Of a stretch of 64,000 nucleotides of DNA, positions 17,201 to 27,156 are shown in pieces. Made by a program: the position numbers and the translations under genes. Position 1 is the first letter of the stretch; every line of letters starts with the position of its first letter. Source of the stretch: Acidobacteriota bacterium (GTDB taxonomy: Bacteria > Acidobacteriota > Terriglobia > Bryobacterales > Bryobacteraceae); contig JANXSF010000092.1 in assembly GCA_025352795.1 (NCBI GenBank), positions 1-64,000 of the forward strand, read 5' to 3'. A model generated the notes under the pieces. The model ran no database searches. It was given only the letters and a program-made list of their open reading frames with translations, and had not been told where the DNA came from.

Positions 17201-19627
17201 ATGCGAACCTTTGAAACACTAACCGCCTGCGGTCTTGCGTTCCTTATGCTGGCACCCCAGCCTTCCATTTACGGCCAAGCCGCTGACCCTAAAAAGACGA
17301 AATTGGAATTGACCATCGACAACATTATGCGTGGGCCCGGGCTTGTTGGCTATGAGCCGCAAGGGGTTCGTTGGTCTCAGGATGCATCAAAATTATATTT
17401 TCAATGGAAGCGTTATTCCGACCCCATTGAGGCTCCATTGGACACTTACCAGATTGAACGAAACGGTTCTGGTCTCAAGAAATTGAACGATGAGGAAGGA
17501 AAGAGCGTCCCCCCATTGGCGGGGAATAGTAGCAAGGATAAGCTATGGACTGTCTATGAAGAAAATGGCGATTTATTCCTTTACGATCATGCCAAAGGGC
17601 AGCCTCGGCAACTGACAAAGACTGCGGATGTGGAATCAAGACCTCGATTTTTACAGGATCAGAAACGGGTCAGTTTTGTTCGAGGTGGCAACCTATTTGT
17701 GATGTCTTTGGATGTCCCCATGGTCACCCAAATGAGTGATATTCGACCTGCTGGCAGTGCGCCCGCTGTAACTTCTGTGTCAGGACGAGGTGCACGTGCA
17801 GCCGCACCTGTAAGTGGAACAGATCCGCAAAAAGGAACGGATAGTCAAGAATTCTTAAAGAAGCAGGAAAGCGACTTACTGGATGTTATTCGAGATAGGG
17901 CGAAACGTCGTGAAGAATTGGATGCAAAGCGTAAGAAGGAAAATCCGCGCAAGCCATTTCTTCTAACTGCCCGCCAAACACTTGGGACGTTGGAACTATC
18001 GCCTGATGAAAAGTATGTGATCGCAACAGTCAATGAAATCGCAGAGGGTGCCAAAACCACTGTTGTTCCCAATTATGTAACTGAATCAACTTACACTGAG
18101 CAGATTCCATCTCGAACGAATGTTGGCGATACGGAGAGTCGCGCACGGATCGTACTGATTGACACGATCACGGGGAAAACTAAGTGGGTTGATCACGGCC
18201 TGACTAAGATCGTACCTGCGAAAGACGGGGAAAAGGCAAGTGCACCAGTGGAGCGATCTGTGCAACTTTCAGTGCCGTTATGGAATGAAGACGGATCAAG
18301 AGCTGTGTTACTGGCGCGGGCAGCAGATAACAAGGATCGTTGGATTCTTTCGCTGGATCCTAATACTGGGAAGACAAAAGTTGTTGTTACGATGCATGAC
18401 GACGCTTGGGTCGGCGGACCTGGAGCATTCACTTTGGGATGGATGAAATCGGGTAACGACATTTACTATCAATCTGAACGGGATGGTTACTCACACCTTT
18501 ACACAGTGTCGCTAAGTGGAGACGAGCCTCGACAACTAACTCGGGGTGCTTTTGAGGTAACGGGAGTGCAACTATCTCGCGATAAGTCAACATTCTACCT
18601 GACAACTAGCGAAGTATCGCCTGCCGAGTTTCACTTTTACTCAATGCCTGCAGAAGGCGGCGCACGTACTAAGTTGACATCCACTACTGGACGTCATGGG
18701 GTAACTTTATCGCCAGATGAAAAATGGATGGCGGATATTTATTCTTACGTCAATCAACCACCAGAATTGTTTGTTTCAAAAAACAAGCAGGGTTCAGCAG
18801 CGATGAAGTTGACTGACTCTCCGGCACCTGAGTTTTGGAATTACTCTTGGCTGGATGTCCCGATTGTTGAAATCCCCGCCAGCGACGGGGCCAAGGTTCC
18901 TGGCAAGTTGTTCAAGCCAGCTAATTTCAAGAAAGGCGGACCTGCCGTGATCTTCGTGCACGGTGCGGGCTATGCGCAAAACGTACATCGCGGATGGTCT
19001 GCCAATTATTACCGTGAATATCTGTTCCACAATTTTCTGGTGGAACATGGCTACGCAGTTTTAGATCTTGACTACCGGGCGTCATCAGGGTACGGTCGCG
19101 ATTGGCGTACGGCGATTTACCGCTTCATGGGTGGCAAAGATTTGGAAGATCAACTGGATGGTAAAAAGTGGTTGGTGGCCACGCAGGGAGTGGATGCAAA
19201 TCGGATCGGCATTTATGGTGGAAGCTATGGCGGGTTCATTACGTTGATGGCGATGTTCACCAAGCCAGGGACGTTTGCGGCAGGCGCAGCGCTTCGACCG
19301 GTTACCGATTGGGCGCATTATAACCACGGCTACACGTCGAATATTTTGAATCAGCCGCAACAGGACGCACAGGCGTACCAGCAGTCCTCCCCCATCTATC
19401 ACGCGGCTGGACTTCGGGGTGCTTTATTGATTTGCCATGGCATGGTGGACGTGAACGTGCACTTTCAAGATTCCGTCAGGCTTGTGCAAAAGCTGATTGA
19501 GCTGCGGAAACAAAATTGGGAGACGGCAATCTATCCGTTGGAAGACCATGGGTTTATCCAGCCGAGCAGTTGGACTGATGAGTATACCCGAATATTCAAA
19601 TTGTTCGAGCTGAATTTGAAAAAATAG
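17201..19627 (+). CDS. Secreted S9 family peptidase (DPP IV / prolyl oligopeptidase type)
   Basis: 808 residues with a signal peptide (LTACGLAFLMLAPQPSIYGQ). Residues about 50-560 form a beta-propeller of the DPP IV N-terminal type (repeats such as SPDEKYVIATVNE, SPDEKWMADIYS). The C-terminal alpha/beta-hydrolase carries VIFVHGAGY, then the nucleophile elbow YGGSYGG with Ser675, Asp750 (MVDVNVHF) and His783 (EDHGF), so the Ser-Asp-His triad is complete. It should cleave small peptides N-terminally, probably after proline or alanine, in the periplasm, complementing the secreted S8 and M16 proteases nearby. An unusual charged insert with QESDLLDVIRDRAKRREELD lies in the propeller. Divergent from the blaI-like gene, with a candidate operator between. 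Confidence 0.95.
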   Translation: MRTFETLTACGLAFLMLAPQPSIYGQAADPKKTKLELTIDNIMRGPGLVGYEPQGVRWSQDASKLYFQWKRYSDPIEAPLDTYQIERNGSGLKKLNDEEGKSVPPLAGNSSKDKLWTVYEENGDLFLYDHAKGQPRQLTKTADVESRPRFLQDQKRVSFVRGGNLFVMSLDVPMVTQMSDIRPAGSAPAVTSVSGRGARAAAPVSGTDPQKGTDSQEFLKKQESDLLDVIRDRAKRREELDAKRKKENPRKPFLLTARQTLGTLELSPDEKYVIATVNEIAEGAKTTVVPNYVTESTYTEQIPSRTNVGDTESRARIVLIDTITGKTKWVDHGLTKIVPAKDGEKASAPVERSVQLSVPLWNEDGSRAVLLARAADNKDRWILSLDPNTGKTKVVVTMHDDAWVGGPGAFTLGWMKSGNDIYYQSERDGYSHLYTVSLSGDEPRQLTRGAFEVTGVQLSRDKSTFYLTTSEVSPAEFHFYSMPAEGGARTKLTSTTGRHGVTLSPDEKWMADIYSYVNQPPELFVSKNKQGSAAMKLTDSPAPEFWNYSWLDVPIVEIPASDGAKVPGKLFKPANFKKGGPAVIFVHGAGYAQNVHRGWSANYYREYLFHNFLVEHGYAVLDLDYRASSGYGRDWRTAIYRFMGGKDLEDQLDGKKWLVATQGVDANRIGIYGGSYGGFITLMAMFTKPGTFAAGAALRPVTDWAHYNHGYTSNILNQPQQDAQAYQQSSPIYHAAGLRGALLICHGMVDVNVHFQDSVRLVQKLIELRKQNWETAIYPLEDHGFIQPSSWTDEYTRIFKLFELNLKK

Positions 19628-19932
19628 TCAACGGCGGTTTGTTCGTTGGGGTGCTATGAGTAATACCACCCCAATGAGCGTCGCCGCGTTACAAGTGCAA
19701 CATGACAAATTATCTAAAAGTTTGAAACTGCTGGCTGTACCACTACTCCAAAAACAATCCACTACATTTCTGTTTCACTCAACGGCTAACTCGGTTAACG
19801 CTTCGTCTCTAAGTTACTGTAATTACAATCCTCAAAAAAATCTATTTACTTTTGTCTGGTAGTCATGTTACCTTTGCTTTCGGCTGTGCAGCTTTCTCCC
19901 CCGCTTGCACCGGGCCAATGCGGAGGAGAAAC
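19628..19932. other. 305-bp stretch without a convincing gene
   Basis: Between the S9 peptidase stop and the mini-ORF. It holds a hairpin at 19646-19674 and an AT-rich part around 19740-19860. A 68-codon ORF at 19656-19862 begins inside the hairpin and has no ribosome site or recognisable domain, so it is not called. Confidence 0.6.
19646..19674 (+). terminator. Hairpin after the S9 peptidase gene
   Basis: Perfect 8-bp arms TTGGGGTG / CACCCCAA with a 13-base loop, 19 bp after the peptidase stop. No T-run follows, so the call rests on stem and position. Confidence 0.4.
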
Positions 19933-20019
19933 GTGGAAAGCCATAATCACTGGCGTTCCGGCATGATGCTGGGACATATTGCTATTCTTATGTGTTTTCA
20001 CTTTCTCCTTCCGTTCTAA
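19933..20019 (+). CDS. 28-residue hydrophobic mini-ORF (leader or small membrane protein)
   Basis: GTG 19933 is preceded by a near-ideal ribosome site GGAGGA (19922-19927, 5-base spacing). The ORF reads 28 codons to TAA 20019: a polar, histidine-containing start (MESHNHWRS) followed by a hydrophobic stretch (MMLGHIAILMCFHFLLPF) long enough to insert in a membrane. It ends 15 bp before the TTG of the TLDc-like gene, which has its own identical GGAGGA site. Tandem strong ribosome sites suggest both are translated, from one mRNA. It could be a small membrane protein or a leader peptide for the next gene. No family recognised. Confidence 0.45.
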   Translation: MESHNHWRSGMMLGHIAILMCFHFLLPF

Positions 20020-20034
20020 CTTGGAGGAGACATT

Positions 20035-20772
20035 TTGAAAACTTTTCGATTAACTAATTGGCATCGAAATGCCATTGCTTTGTTCGCTTTGTCAGTTACC
20101 CCAACCTATGCTGCAGCTATAGTCAATGGGGGGTCTCTACTGAACGTAGCCAACGCCGATAAACTAGCAAATTGGGTTGGTGTGAGTGGGGTAATTTTCA
20201 CAGATATCTACACTTTTAAGCCAGGCGATACAACCATTGCATGGCACTCAGCCGTTGATAACAAAGGCCCAACCTTTACTTTGATCACTGCAAGAGTCTC
20301 CGGTTCTACGGGTGCATTTCAGTTGATTGGGGGCTACAATCCGCAGAGCTGGGCGTCCACTGGCGGATTGGTTGTAACTCGAACTGCCTCAGATAGAACC
20401 GCGTTCATTTTCGACCTCACAACCAATGTAATTCAAAGACAAGTTACCGATTCAGCGGTAGGGCAATACCAGACCTACCGCGATATCAGTTACGGGCCTG
20501 TGTTTGGTTGGGGTTATGATATTGGCGTTACTGGGAGTAACCTGCAATCCGGGGCTATAACTCAGTACAGTTATTCCCTTGGAAATCAAACAGGTGTCAA
20601 TCTGTTTGGAGCAGTTGGGTCCACTAGTATTGAAATTGGAAGTATCGAAACTTACACTCTCACCACAGTTGCCGAACTACCGAATTTGGTTAGTACAGCA
20701 TTCGGAATTTGGCTCCTGGTGTGGATGCGTCACAAGAAAATCTTCCCACGACTTACTAATCAAAAAGCGTAA
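20035..20772 (+). CDS. TLDc-like exported protein with atypical PEP-CTERM-like C-terminus
   Basis: 245 residues from TTG 20035, supported by GGAGGA at 20023-20028 with 6-base spacing. A signal peptide (NAIALFALSVTPTYAAA) precedes a domain resembling TLDc: GPTFTLITARVSGSTGAF, QLIGGYNPQSW, TAFIFDLTTNV and a late GYDIGV segment. TLDc is best known from eukaryotic oxidation-resistance proteins; bacterial versions attached to PEP-CTERM sorting signals exist. The C-terminus has the tripartite layout (motif, hydrophobic span, basic cluster: AELPNLVSTAFGIWLLVWMRHKK) but ELP-N instead of PEP, so recognition by exosortase is uncertain. It probably sits at the cell surface. It lies 15 bp after a mini-ORF and 125 bp before a canonical PEP-CTERM gene. 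Function unknown. Confidence 0.75.
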   Translation: MKTFRLTNWHRNAIALFALSVTPTYAAAIVNGGSLLNVANADKLANWVGVSGVIFTDIYTFKPGDTTIAWHSAVDNKGPTFTLITARVSGSTGAFQLIGGYNPQSWASTGGLVVTRTASDRTAFIFDLTTNVIQRQVTDSAVGQYQTYRDISYGPVFGWGYDIGVTGSNLQSGAITQYSYSLGNQTGVNLFGAVGSTSIEIGSIETYTLTTVAELPNLVSTAFGIWLLVWMRHKKIFPRLTNQKA

Positions 20773-20897
20773 CTCACAGAGTGTATTGCCACTTTAAGTC
20801 CTGTTCAACACGGATGTCGATGAGGACAAATTAGAAATTGAATCATTCAACAAACCGCAACTACCAACTGGTGGATGCGTAAAAAAGGATACTTACT

Positions 20898-21545
20898 ATG
20901 AAAAAAGCACTATTAGTTCTGATGCTAACCAGCTCATCCTGGGGCGCAGTGATGTTTAACACAAGCAACGCCAGCCCAGGCCCTGGTTTTTCAATCTTTA
21001 CGATTGATGGAGTCACTGGCAGGATCCTTCTCTGTGACGAATTCACACCGAACATCTCCACCAGCCAATACAACGCTTCGGTGATTTCTATCGCCGACAT
21101 TGTGAATGCCATCAGCATTGGCAACAACAACGCCATCAAAGATCTTACTTTGATTCGCAAGGGAAAGACCGCCGCTCAAGCCTTGGACATTTATCGCAAA
21201 GTGGCAATGCTGGATCTGATTGCTTACGCATCGCCGCTGGATTTGACACTAGTTGCGAACGTGGTGTGGGCAAATCGCTTTCTTGTGGATGGGTCCGGCC
21301 CGTTACCAAATGGCGCTGTAACCTTGCTGGCTCAAGTGAATGGTCAAGATTATAGAAATTTCAATCTGACTGGCTTCCGCATCTATGCCGGTCCGTTGAA
21401 TCTTGGTCAGACAACAAATCTGACTCAGGAAATGACCGGTGACGGTGGTGGTGTAGTAGGAGCTACTCCAGAACCTGCAACCGCATTGCTTCTGGGTGCA
21501 GGCTTGGTCAGCATCGCCTTGTATCGCCGCAAACAAGCTGCTTAA
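20898..21545 (+). CDS. PEP-CTERM sorting-domain protein
   Basis: 215 residues with a signal peptide (KKALLVLMLTSSSWG). The C-terminus is textbook: TPEPATALLLGAGLVSIAL followed by YRRKQAA, the exosortase recognition signal (PEP motif, transmembrane helix, arginines). The protein is therefore exported, cleaved and attached or released at the cell surface by an exosortase encoded elsewhere. The middle is a helical region (SISIGNNNAIKDLTLIRKGK, ALDIYRKVAMLDLIAYA) with one internal cysteine (LLCDEF) and matches no family I know. A polypurine AAAAAAGGA site precedes the ATG. A hairpin follows the stop. Confidence 0.9.
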   Translation: MKKALLVLMLTSSSWGAVMFNTSNASPGPGFSIFTIDGVTGRILLCDEFTPNISTSQYNASVISIADIVNAISIGNNNAIKDLTLIRKGKTAAQALDIYRKVAMLDLIAYASPLDLTLVANVVWANRFLVDGSGPLPNGAVTLLAQVNGQDYRNFNLTGFRIYAGPLNLGQTTNLTQEMTGDGGGVVGATPEPATALLLGAGLVSIALYRRKQAA

Positions 21546-21561
21546 TTTGATCACAATGGGC

Positions 21562-21584
21562 AAGGGGCGGAATTATCGCTCCTT
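21562..21584 (+). terminator. Hairpin between PEP-CTERM gene and rlmN
   Basis: AAGGGGCG / CGCTCCTT pair over 8 bp (one G-T) around a 7-base loop, followed by a T-rich tail, 17 bp after the PEP-CTERM stop and 9 bp before the rlmN stop. It can serve both converging genes. Confidence 0.55.
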
Positions 21585-21592
21585 ACTTCTTG

Positions 21593-22669
21593 TCATGAAA
21601 TGGCAACTAATTCCTGCGTTACTGTGCGCTTCAACTGACCGCAGGCTGCGTAAATATCTCGTCCTCTGGGTTTGCGAACGTAACAGGGAATGGCCTTCAT
21701 TATGATCTGTTGAAAGGCATTGACGTTTTCAACGGAAGGAGTCTTGAACGGAATACCTGGGCCAGGATTTAGCGCGATCAGATTGACCACGGCCTTCATG
21801 TTCGCCAACAGTTTCACCACGCGATGGGCATCGGCTTCGGAATCGTTCACTCCGCCCAGCAGCACATATTCAAACATCAATTTTTCGCGAGGCTTTAAAG
21901 GATAGTTACGGCAGACCTCAAGCAATTCCTTTAGAGGATACTTGCGGGTGATCGGCATGATCTCTCGACGCTGTTCGTCACTAGATGCATTTAACGATAT
22001 GGCCAGCCGAGGCCGTATTTCGGCACGGCCCAGCTCCTCAATCTTAGGAATAATGCCTGAAGTGGAAAGCGCAATGCGGCGCACCGCCATACTCACCCCA
22101 CGCTGATCGCACAGGATGCGAATGGCCTTCAATACATTGTCCAGATTCAGCAACGGTTCGCCCATACCCATCAGCACCAGGTTCAATTGTTCCGACCTTG
22201 GATCCAAGTTATGTTCCCGCAACAGCACCAGTACTTGACCAACAATTTCGCCAACGGTCAAGTTGCGTTCCAAGCCCATGGCTGCTGTTAAACAGAATTG
22301 GCAATCGACAGGACAGCCAACTTGAGTGGAGATGCAGATGGTGTGCCTGGTTTCTTCTGGCATCAAAACTGTTTCAACGGTGCGACCGTCCAGAGGCAGC
22401 TTAAGGAGATAGCGCGTGGTGCCGTCCACCGAACTGAACCGGTTGTCAATTTTCAGGCGACCAAGGTCTTCCTTAGCTGCAAGATCAGCACGCAGAGCAT
22501 CGGGCAGCATGGTGGCTTCCGATAGATCATTGATGTTTTGCCGGTACAACGCTTCGTAGACTTGTTTGGCACGGTAGGCCGGAACGGCGGGGCCCAATAG
22601 CTGTTGAAGATCTGGAAGTTCCTTGCCAGTGAGGAAAGTATCGGCGGGCCTAGGATGTACGCGCGCCAT
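21593..22669 (-). CDS. rlmN: 23S rRNA (adenine2503-C2)-methyltransferase RlmN
   Basis: 358 residues, usual length. A radical SAM enzyme methylating A2503 of 23S rRNA and A37 of some tRNAs. The iron-sulfur motif is C119-P-V-D-C123-Q-F-C126. The methyl-carrying catalytic cysteine is C343 in IYAACGQL, and C112 lies in TICISTQVG. Other family blocks: [14 protein letters not shown] (SAM-binding GEP) and [14 protein letters not shown]. Its start is 43 bp from the divergent M16 protease gene. Housekeeping gene, well conserved. Confidence 0.97.
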   Translation of the reverse strand: MARVHPRPADTFLTGKELPDLQQLLGPAVPAYRAKQVYEALYRQNINDLSEATMLPDALRADLAAKEDLGRLKIDNRFSSVDGTTRYLLKLPLDGRTVETVLMPEETRHTICISTQVGCPVDCQFCLTAAMGLERNLTVGEIVGQVLVLLREHNLDPRSEQLNLVLMGMGEPLLNLDNVLKAIRILCDQRGVSMAVRRIALSTSGIIPKIEELGRAEIRPRLAISLNASSDEQRREIMPITRKYPLKELLEVCRNYPLKPREKLMFEYVLLGGVNDSEADAHRVVKLLANMKAVVNLIALNPGPGIPFKTPSVENVNAFQQIIMKAIPCYVRKPRGRDIYAACGQLKRTVTQELVAIS

Positions 22670-22712
22670 TATTCCTTAAGTTTAGCACCCGGTTTCGCTA
22701 CAATCGAAGACA

Positions 22713-23990
22713 ATGGCAACGAAAAAAGCGATGGTGGAACAAACCCGCCTGTCTAACGGTCTTCAGGTGATCACAGAACGGATCCCTTCAGTGCGGTCTG
22801 TATCGGTAGGTATCTGGGTGGCATCCGGCTCACGACGGGAAGCGGAGTCTGAGAGTGGCATTTCCCATTTCATTGAACATATGTTGTTCAAAGGAACGGC
22901 CACTCGCTCAGCCGAAAAAATTGCCCGTGAAGTGGATTCCATCGGAGGCAATTTAGACGCCTTCACTTCGCGTGAACTGGTCAGCTTCAACACCAAAGTA
23001 TTGGATGAACATGTGGGCCGTGCCTGGGATGTTTTGGCCGATCTGGTTTCCAATCCAATGTTTCGGGAAGAGGACATCGCCAAGGAAAAGAGCGTAATTC
23101 TTGAAGAAATCAAGATGGATGCGGACAATCCTGAATATGTGGCGCATGAAATGTTTAGTAACTGCTTTTGGAAAGGACAAGCTTTGGGGCGGCCGATTCT
23201 GGGTAACCCAAAGACGGTGAAATCCTTCACCCGAACGCAGTTGGTAGATTTTTTTGAACGCGTGTATGCACCTAAGAATATTGTTGTCACGGCAGCCGGT
23301 CAGTTGAAGCACGATCAAATTGTGAAGCTGGTGGGCGATAGCTTCCGCGGATCGAAGCGCAAAGGAAAGCTTGCCGGAACTGAGCAAGCCGCCCCCACCA
23401 CGGGAATTTCGTTAAAGCACAAGCCGTCGCTGGAACAGGCCCACGTCATTTTGGGAGTTCCATCTTTTGCCATGCCGCATGCCCGGCGCTTTGATTCTTA
23501 CGTGCTGAGTACCATTTTGGGTGGTGGCATGAGTGCCCGTCTTTTCCAAAACATTCGAGAAAAACATGGTTTGGCATACTCCGTGTTTTCTGAACTGAAC
23601 ATGTATCGCGATTCCGGATGTCTGGCTGTATATGCCGGAACCAGTGCCACTTCCGTTACCAAGGTGGTGGAGCTGATTCTGGCTGAATTCCGCAATCTGA
23701 AATCGGAACTGGTGCCTGAAGAAGAACTGCGGCGGGCCAAGGATAACTTGAAGGGTTCACTTATGTTGGGTTTGGAATCCACCTCCAGCCGCATGGCGAA
23801 CCTGGCCCGACAGGAGATATTTTTCAAACGTTTTATCACGATGGATGAAATGTTGGAGAACATTGAATCGGTTACGGCGAAAAGTGTGATGGCCGTAGCC
23901 AATCAGTTCTTGAAGAAGGAAAATATCGCGCTGGCCGTGTTGGGGCCAATTGGGAATTTGAAGATCGGGCGAAACAATTTAGATTGCTAA
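22713..23990 (+). CDS. M16 family zinc protease (processing-peptidase type)
   Basis: 425 residues, the length of single-unit bacterial M16B proteases. The inverted zinc motif HFIEH (His52, Glu55, His56) is followed by [15 protein letters not shown], and the third ligand is in the [15 protein letters not shown] segment. The second half is the inactive M16 domain with [22 protein letters not shown], typical of mitochondrial-processing-peptidase beta-like proteins (YmxG/PqqL group). No signal peptide is seen, so it is probably cytoplasmic, degrading or processing peptides. It is followed after 13 bp by the GH95 gene on the same strand, but a functional link is unlikely. Confidence 0.95.
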   Translation: MATKKAMVEQTRLSNGLQVITERIPSVRSVSVGIWVASGSRREAESESGISHFIEHMLFKGTATRSAEKIAREVDSIGGNLDAFTSRELVSFNTKVLDEHVGRAWDVLADLVSNPMFREEDIAKEKSVILEEIKMDADNPEYVAHEMFSNCFWKGQALGRPILGNPKTVKSFTRTQLVDFFERVYAPKNIVVTAAGQLKHDQIVKLVGDSFRGSKRKGKLAGTEQAAPTTGISLKHKPSLEQAHVILGVPSFAMPHARRFDSYVLSTILGGGMSARLFQNIREKHGLAYSVFSELNMYRDSGCLAVYAGTSATSVTKVVELILAEFRNLKSELVPEEELRRAKDNLKGSLMLGLESTSSRMANLARQEIFFKRFITMDEMLENIESVTAKSVMAVANQFLKKENIALAVLGPIGNLKIGRNNLDC

Positions 23991-24003
23991 TGGTTTTGTA
24001 AGT

Positions 24004-26427
24004 ATGCGAACTTCCCGGCGTACCTTTCTGAGCACCATCGGCGCGGGAGCCCTTACCTGGGCTGCTTCAGACGCAAAGCCGTGGGCACTTTGGTTCAACA
24101 AACCTGCCGACCAATGGACCGATGCATTGCCTGTCGGAAATGGCAATTTGGGAGCAATGATTTTTGGTGGGTTCGATGCAGAACGGCTCCAACTCAACGA
24201 TAGCTCCCTGTGGTCCGGCAGTCCTAAAGATTGGAATAATCCAGAAGCCAAGCGCCACCTTCCCGAAGTGCGCCGGCTGGTGCTGCAAGACAAGAACTAT
24301 GCCGCTGCCACTGAACTTACTAAGAAGATGCAGGGGCCATACAACCAGAGCTATCAGCCGTTGGGAAATCTGCTATTGAAGTTCACTCAATCTGCAGTTA
24401 AAGAATACCGCCGCGAACTAGATCTGGATACCGCTGTAGCTGCGGTCGGTTATGAATCCGGCGGCAGTACACATCGGCGTGAAGTGTTTGCCAGTGCGCC
24501 TCATCAGTGCTTAGTAGTCCGGCTCAGCGGGGAAAAGTTGCGACTTACAGTCTCGCTAGATTGCCCGTTGCCCTTCCAAGTTACAACCGAAGGATCGAAC
24601 ACCTTAGTATTGCGCGGTAAAGCGCCAAAGCACGTTGATCCCAACTATGTGCGTAACACCAAAGAGCCTGTAATTCACAGTCAAATAGATGGCGAAGGTA
24701 TGCGGTTTGAAATTCGGCTTAGCGCTATTACTGAATCAGGCACGTTGCGGGCCAATGGCACTCATCTTACGATTGAGGGGGCCAAAGCAGTTACTCTGCT
24801 TCTTGTTTCCGCCACTGGCTTCCGCGATTTCGATAAGTCCCCGGACTTATCCGCAGACAAAATCACCATCATCGCGAAACGAAAGATGGCGAGCGTGGCA
24901 GGCAGGAATTACGCCGACTTGCGGCGTGAACATATCGCCGATCATCAGCACTTTTTCCGTCGCGTAACCCTTGATCTGGGCCTGCTTGATCCAGCGCCAA
25001 CCAATGAGCGTATCAAGAATGCCAAAGCCGATCCGCAACTGGCCGCGCTCTACTTTCAATATGGCCGGTATCTGCTGATCGCCAGTTCACGCCCCGGTGG
25101 ACAGCCCGCAAACCTTCAAGGGATGTGGAGTGACTTAGTGCGTCCTCCATGGTCTTCCAACTGGACAGTAAACATTAATGCGGAAATGAATTACTGGCAT
25201 GCAGAAACCACTAACTTAACGGAAATGCATCAACCGTTGTTCCACCTGATTGAAGGCCTCAGTGTGACTGGTGCAAAAACGGCGGATGTGAACTATGGTG
25301 CACGTGGTTGGGTGACGCATCATAACGTGGATATTTGGCGTCATTCAGCTCCAGTAGGAATGGGCACTGGCGACCCAACTTGGGCCAACTGGCCAATGGC
25401 TGGACCTTGGCTGTGCCAACATCTTTGGGAGCACTATCTGTTCAGCGGCGATGTGGAATTTCTTAAGAAGCAAGCCTATCCACTAATGAAGGGTGCCGCA
25501 GAGTTTTGTCTTGATTGGTTAGTGGAAGATGGTCAGGAGCACTTAGTAACTTGCCCCAGTATTTCTCCTGAAAATCCGTTTGTAACTGCCAAGGGAGAGC
25601 GCGCTGCGGTGTCTGCTGCGTCCACTATGGATCTGCAATTGATCCGCAATTTGTTTCTGCATGTAATTACAGCCGCCGATAAGTTGAACCACGATGAAGA
25701 ATTCAGCGAGAGTCTGCAAACGGCGCTGGTTAAGTTATTTCCACTGAAAATCGGCAAGCGCGGCCAACTACAGGAATGGTGGGAAGACTTTGATGAGAAG
25801 GAGCCAGGTCATCGCCATGTATCGCACATGTTCGCGGTTTATCCCGGTGAAGAAATCACCATGAGTCGAACTCCGGAATTGGCTAAAGCGGTCCGCAAAT
25901 CCTTGGAACTTCGACTGTCGGCAGGTGGTGGTTATACAGGTTGGAGCAGAGCGTGGATCACTGGACTTCTAGCGCGTTTCGGCGAAGGTGCTAAAGCCCA
26001 TGAATCCTTGCTGGCGTTGTTCAAAGATAGCACCGGCCCCAATTTATTTGACACTCACCCGTCTGGACAATCCTCTATCTTTCAAATTGATGGGAACTTC
26101 GGCGGAACTGCTGCTATCGCTGAAATGTTATTGCAGAGTCACAATGAGGAAATCGAATTTCTACCTGCCCTGCCGCCCGCTTGGTCTACTGGCAAAGTAA
26201 CTGGATTGCGAGCCAGAGGCGGGTTTCAAATTGGAATAATTTGGAAAGATGGCAAGGCTACTACAGCAACTTTGAAAGCCAGGGCTGCTGCGGAAAGCCA
26301 ACTCCGCGCTCCCGCTGGACAGAAGATAAGCGAGGTGGTTCGGGGAGGCGTTGTGCAACGTGTGAACGCAGCTGTTCTGCCACTTATGTTTAGGGCCGGC
26401 GAGATAGTGGAACTGCGGTTCGTGTAA
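24004..26427 (+). CDS. Glycoside hydrolase family 95 (alpha-L-fucosidase / alpha-L-galactosidase)
   Basis: 807 residues with a twin-arginine signal ([18 protein letters not shown]). The N-terminal block ([34 protein letters not shown]) is the GH95 beta-sandwich signature. The (alpha/alpha)6 catalytic part contains NINAEMNYW (Asn390, Asn392), SPEN with Glu523 as general acid, and QIDGNFGG with Asp696, matching the catalytic set of the characterised 1,2-alpha-L-fucosidase. It inverts terminal alpha-L-fucose or alpha-L-galactose linkages, as in xyloglucan, rhamnogalacturonan or mucin-type glycans. It converges end-to-end (no gap) on the two-component operon, and GH106 and a lectin are near, so plant-cell-wall glycan use is likely. 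Confidence 0.95.
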   Translation: MRTSRRTFLSTIGAGALTWAASDAKPWALWFNKPADQWTDALPVGNGNLGAMIFGGFDAERLQLNDSSLWSGSPKDWNNPEAKRHLPEVRRLVLQDKNYAAATELTKKMQGPYNQSYQPLGNLLLKFTQSAVKEYRRELDLDTAVAAVGYESGGSTHRREVFASAPHQCLVVRLSGEKLRLTVSLDCPLPFQVTTEGSNTLVLRGKAPKHVDPNYVRNTKEPVIHSQIDGEGMRFEIRLSAITESGTLRANGTHLTIEGAKAVTLLLVSATGFRDFDKSPDLSADKITIIAKRKMASVAGRNYADLRREHIADHQHFFRRVTLDLGLLDPAPTNERIKNAKADPQLAALYFQYGRYLLIASSRPGGQPANLQGMWSDLVRPPWSSNWTVNINAEMNYWHAETTNLTEMHQPLFHLIEGLSVTGAKTADVNYGARGWVTHHNVDIWRHSAPVGMGTGDPTWANWPMAGPWLCQHLWEHYLFSGDVEFLKKQAYPLMKGAAEFCLDWLVEDGQEHLVTCPSISPENPFVTAKGERAAVSAASTMDLQLIRNLFLHVITAADKLNHDEEFSESLQTALVKLFPLKIGKRGQLQEWWEDFDEKEPGHRHVSHMFAVYPGEEITMSRTPELAKAVRKSLELRLSAGGGYTGWSRAWITGLLARFGEGAKAHESLLALFKDSTGPNLFDTHPSGQSSIFQIDGNFGGTAAIAEMLLQSHNEEIEFLPALPPAWSTGKVTGLRARGGFQIGIIWKDGKATTATLKARAAAESQLRAPAGQKISEVVRGGVVQRVNAAVLPLMFRAGEIVELRFV

Positions 26428-27156
26428 CTACCAGCGTGTCTCATCGCGAATCAGTCCCGCTAACCGCTTGGCAACCACAACTTCAAGACCGTTGGACATC
26501 TTCAACAACCAGCGCTTGCTGGATAGAGGCGAGATCTTGCGGATGTGATCTGCGTTGATGATGGTCTTGCGATGCACGCGGCGGAACCGTTCTGGATCCA
26601 TGCGTTCTTCCAGTGCTTTGAGTGAATGCTCAGCATAGAATCGACCTGAACTGGCGATGATGATTACTGTTTCACCTTCGGCTTGAAAGGCGATGACATC
26701 CGCTGGATCAAGCAGGTGCAAATCAGATCCATGACGTCCCACAATACGGCGTGCAGTCATTCTCTGCACCTTGGTTTCTGTCGGCTTTAAAGCGGCTGCG
26801 GCGAGCAGCGGACGGGCTTTTTGAATGGCCGCCGCAAGCCGTTCTTGGCGTACCGGTTTCAGCAGGTAATCTACCGCCCCAGCGTCAAACGCTTCCAATG
26901 CGTGCTGTTCAAACGCTGTGACAAAAATAATGAGCGGCATGCGTGGACCTCGCAGATTCTTGGCCACTGCCAAGCCACCCAGTTGAGGCATTTGCAGATC
27001 AAGGAACAGTAAATCCGGATTCAATGTTTGCACCTGTTCCACAGCGGCAAGGCCGTCGGCAGCTTCGCCGACAATGGTTACTTCGGGAAAGCTCTCCAAA
27101 TGTTCGCGCAGTATCTGGCGTGCAATGGGTTCATCGTCCACAATTAATACCCGCAT
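26428..27156 (-). CDS. LytTR-type response regulator
   Basis: 242 residues from ATG 27156; an upstream in-frame extension would read into the kinase gene and is rejected. The receiver domain starts MRVLIVDDEPIARQILREHL, with the phosphorylated aspartate in LLFLDLQMPQLGG, then FVTAFEQHALEAFDAGAVDYLLKP. The C-terminal LytTR DNA-binding domain has ADVIAFQAEGETVIIIASSG, SLKALEERMDPERFRRVHRKTIINADHI (shown here only as its hallmark RRVHRKTIIN) and NGLEVVVAKR. Its ATG overlaps the kinase stop by 1 base (TGATG), so the two are co-translated. Such AlgR/LytR regulators bind direct repeats upstream of surface or transport genes; the targets here are not visible. Confidence 0.95.
   Translation of the reverse strand: MRVLIVDDEPIARQILREHLESFPEVTIVGEAADGLAAVEQVQTLNPDLLFLDLQMPQLGGLAVAKNLRGPRMPLIIFVTAFEQHALEAFDAGAVDYLLKPVRQERLAAAIQKARPLLAAAALKPTETKVQRMTARRIVGRHGSDLHLLDPADVIAFQAEGETVIIIASSGRFYAEHSLKALEERMDPERFRRVHRKTIINADHIRKISPLSSKRWLLKMSNGLEVVVAKRLAGLIRDETRW

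Noticed and set aside
19656-19862. 68-codon ORF after the S9 peptidase
   Set aside because: Begins inside a hairpin, no ribosome site, no recognisable domain, and runs through an AT-rich intergenic stretch.
19950-19997. Possible sigma-54 promoter (GG/GC elements) before the TLDc-like gene
   Set aside because: The spacing between GG and GC elements is 8, not the required 10 bases, so it does not match.
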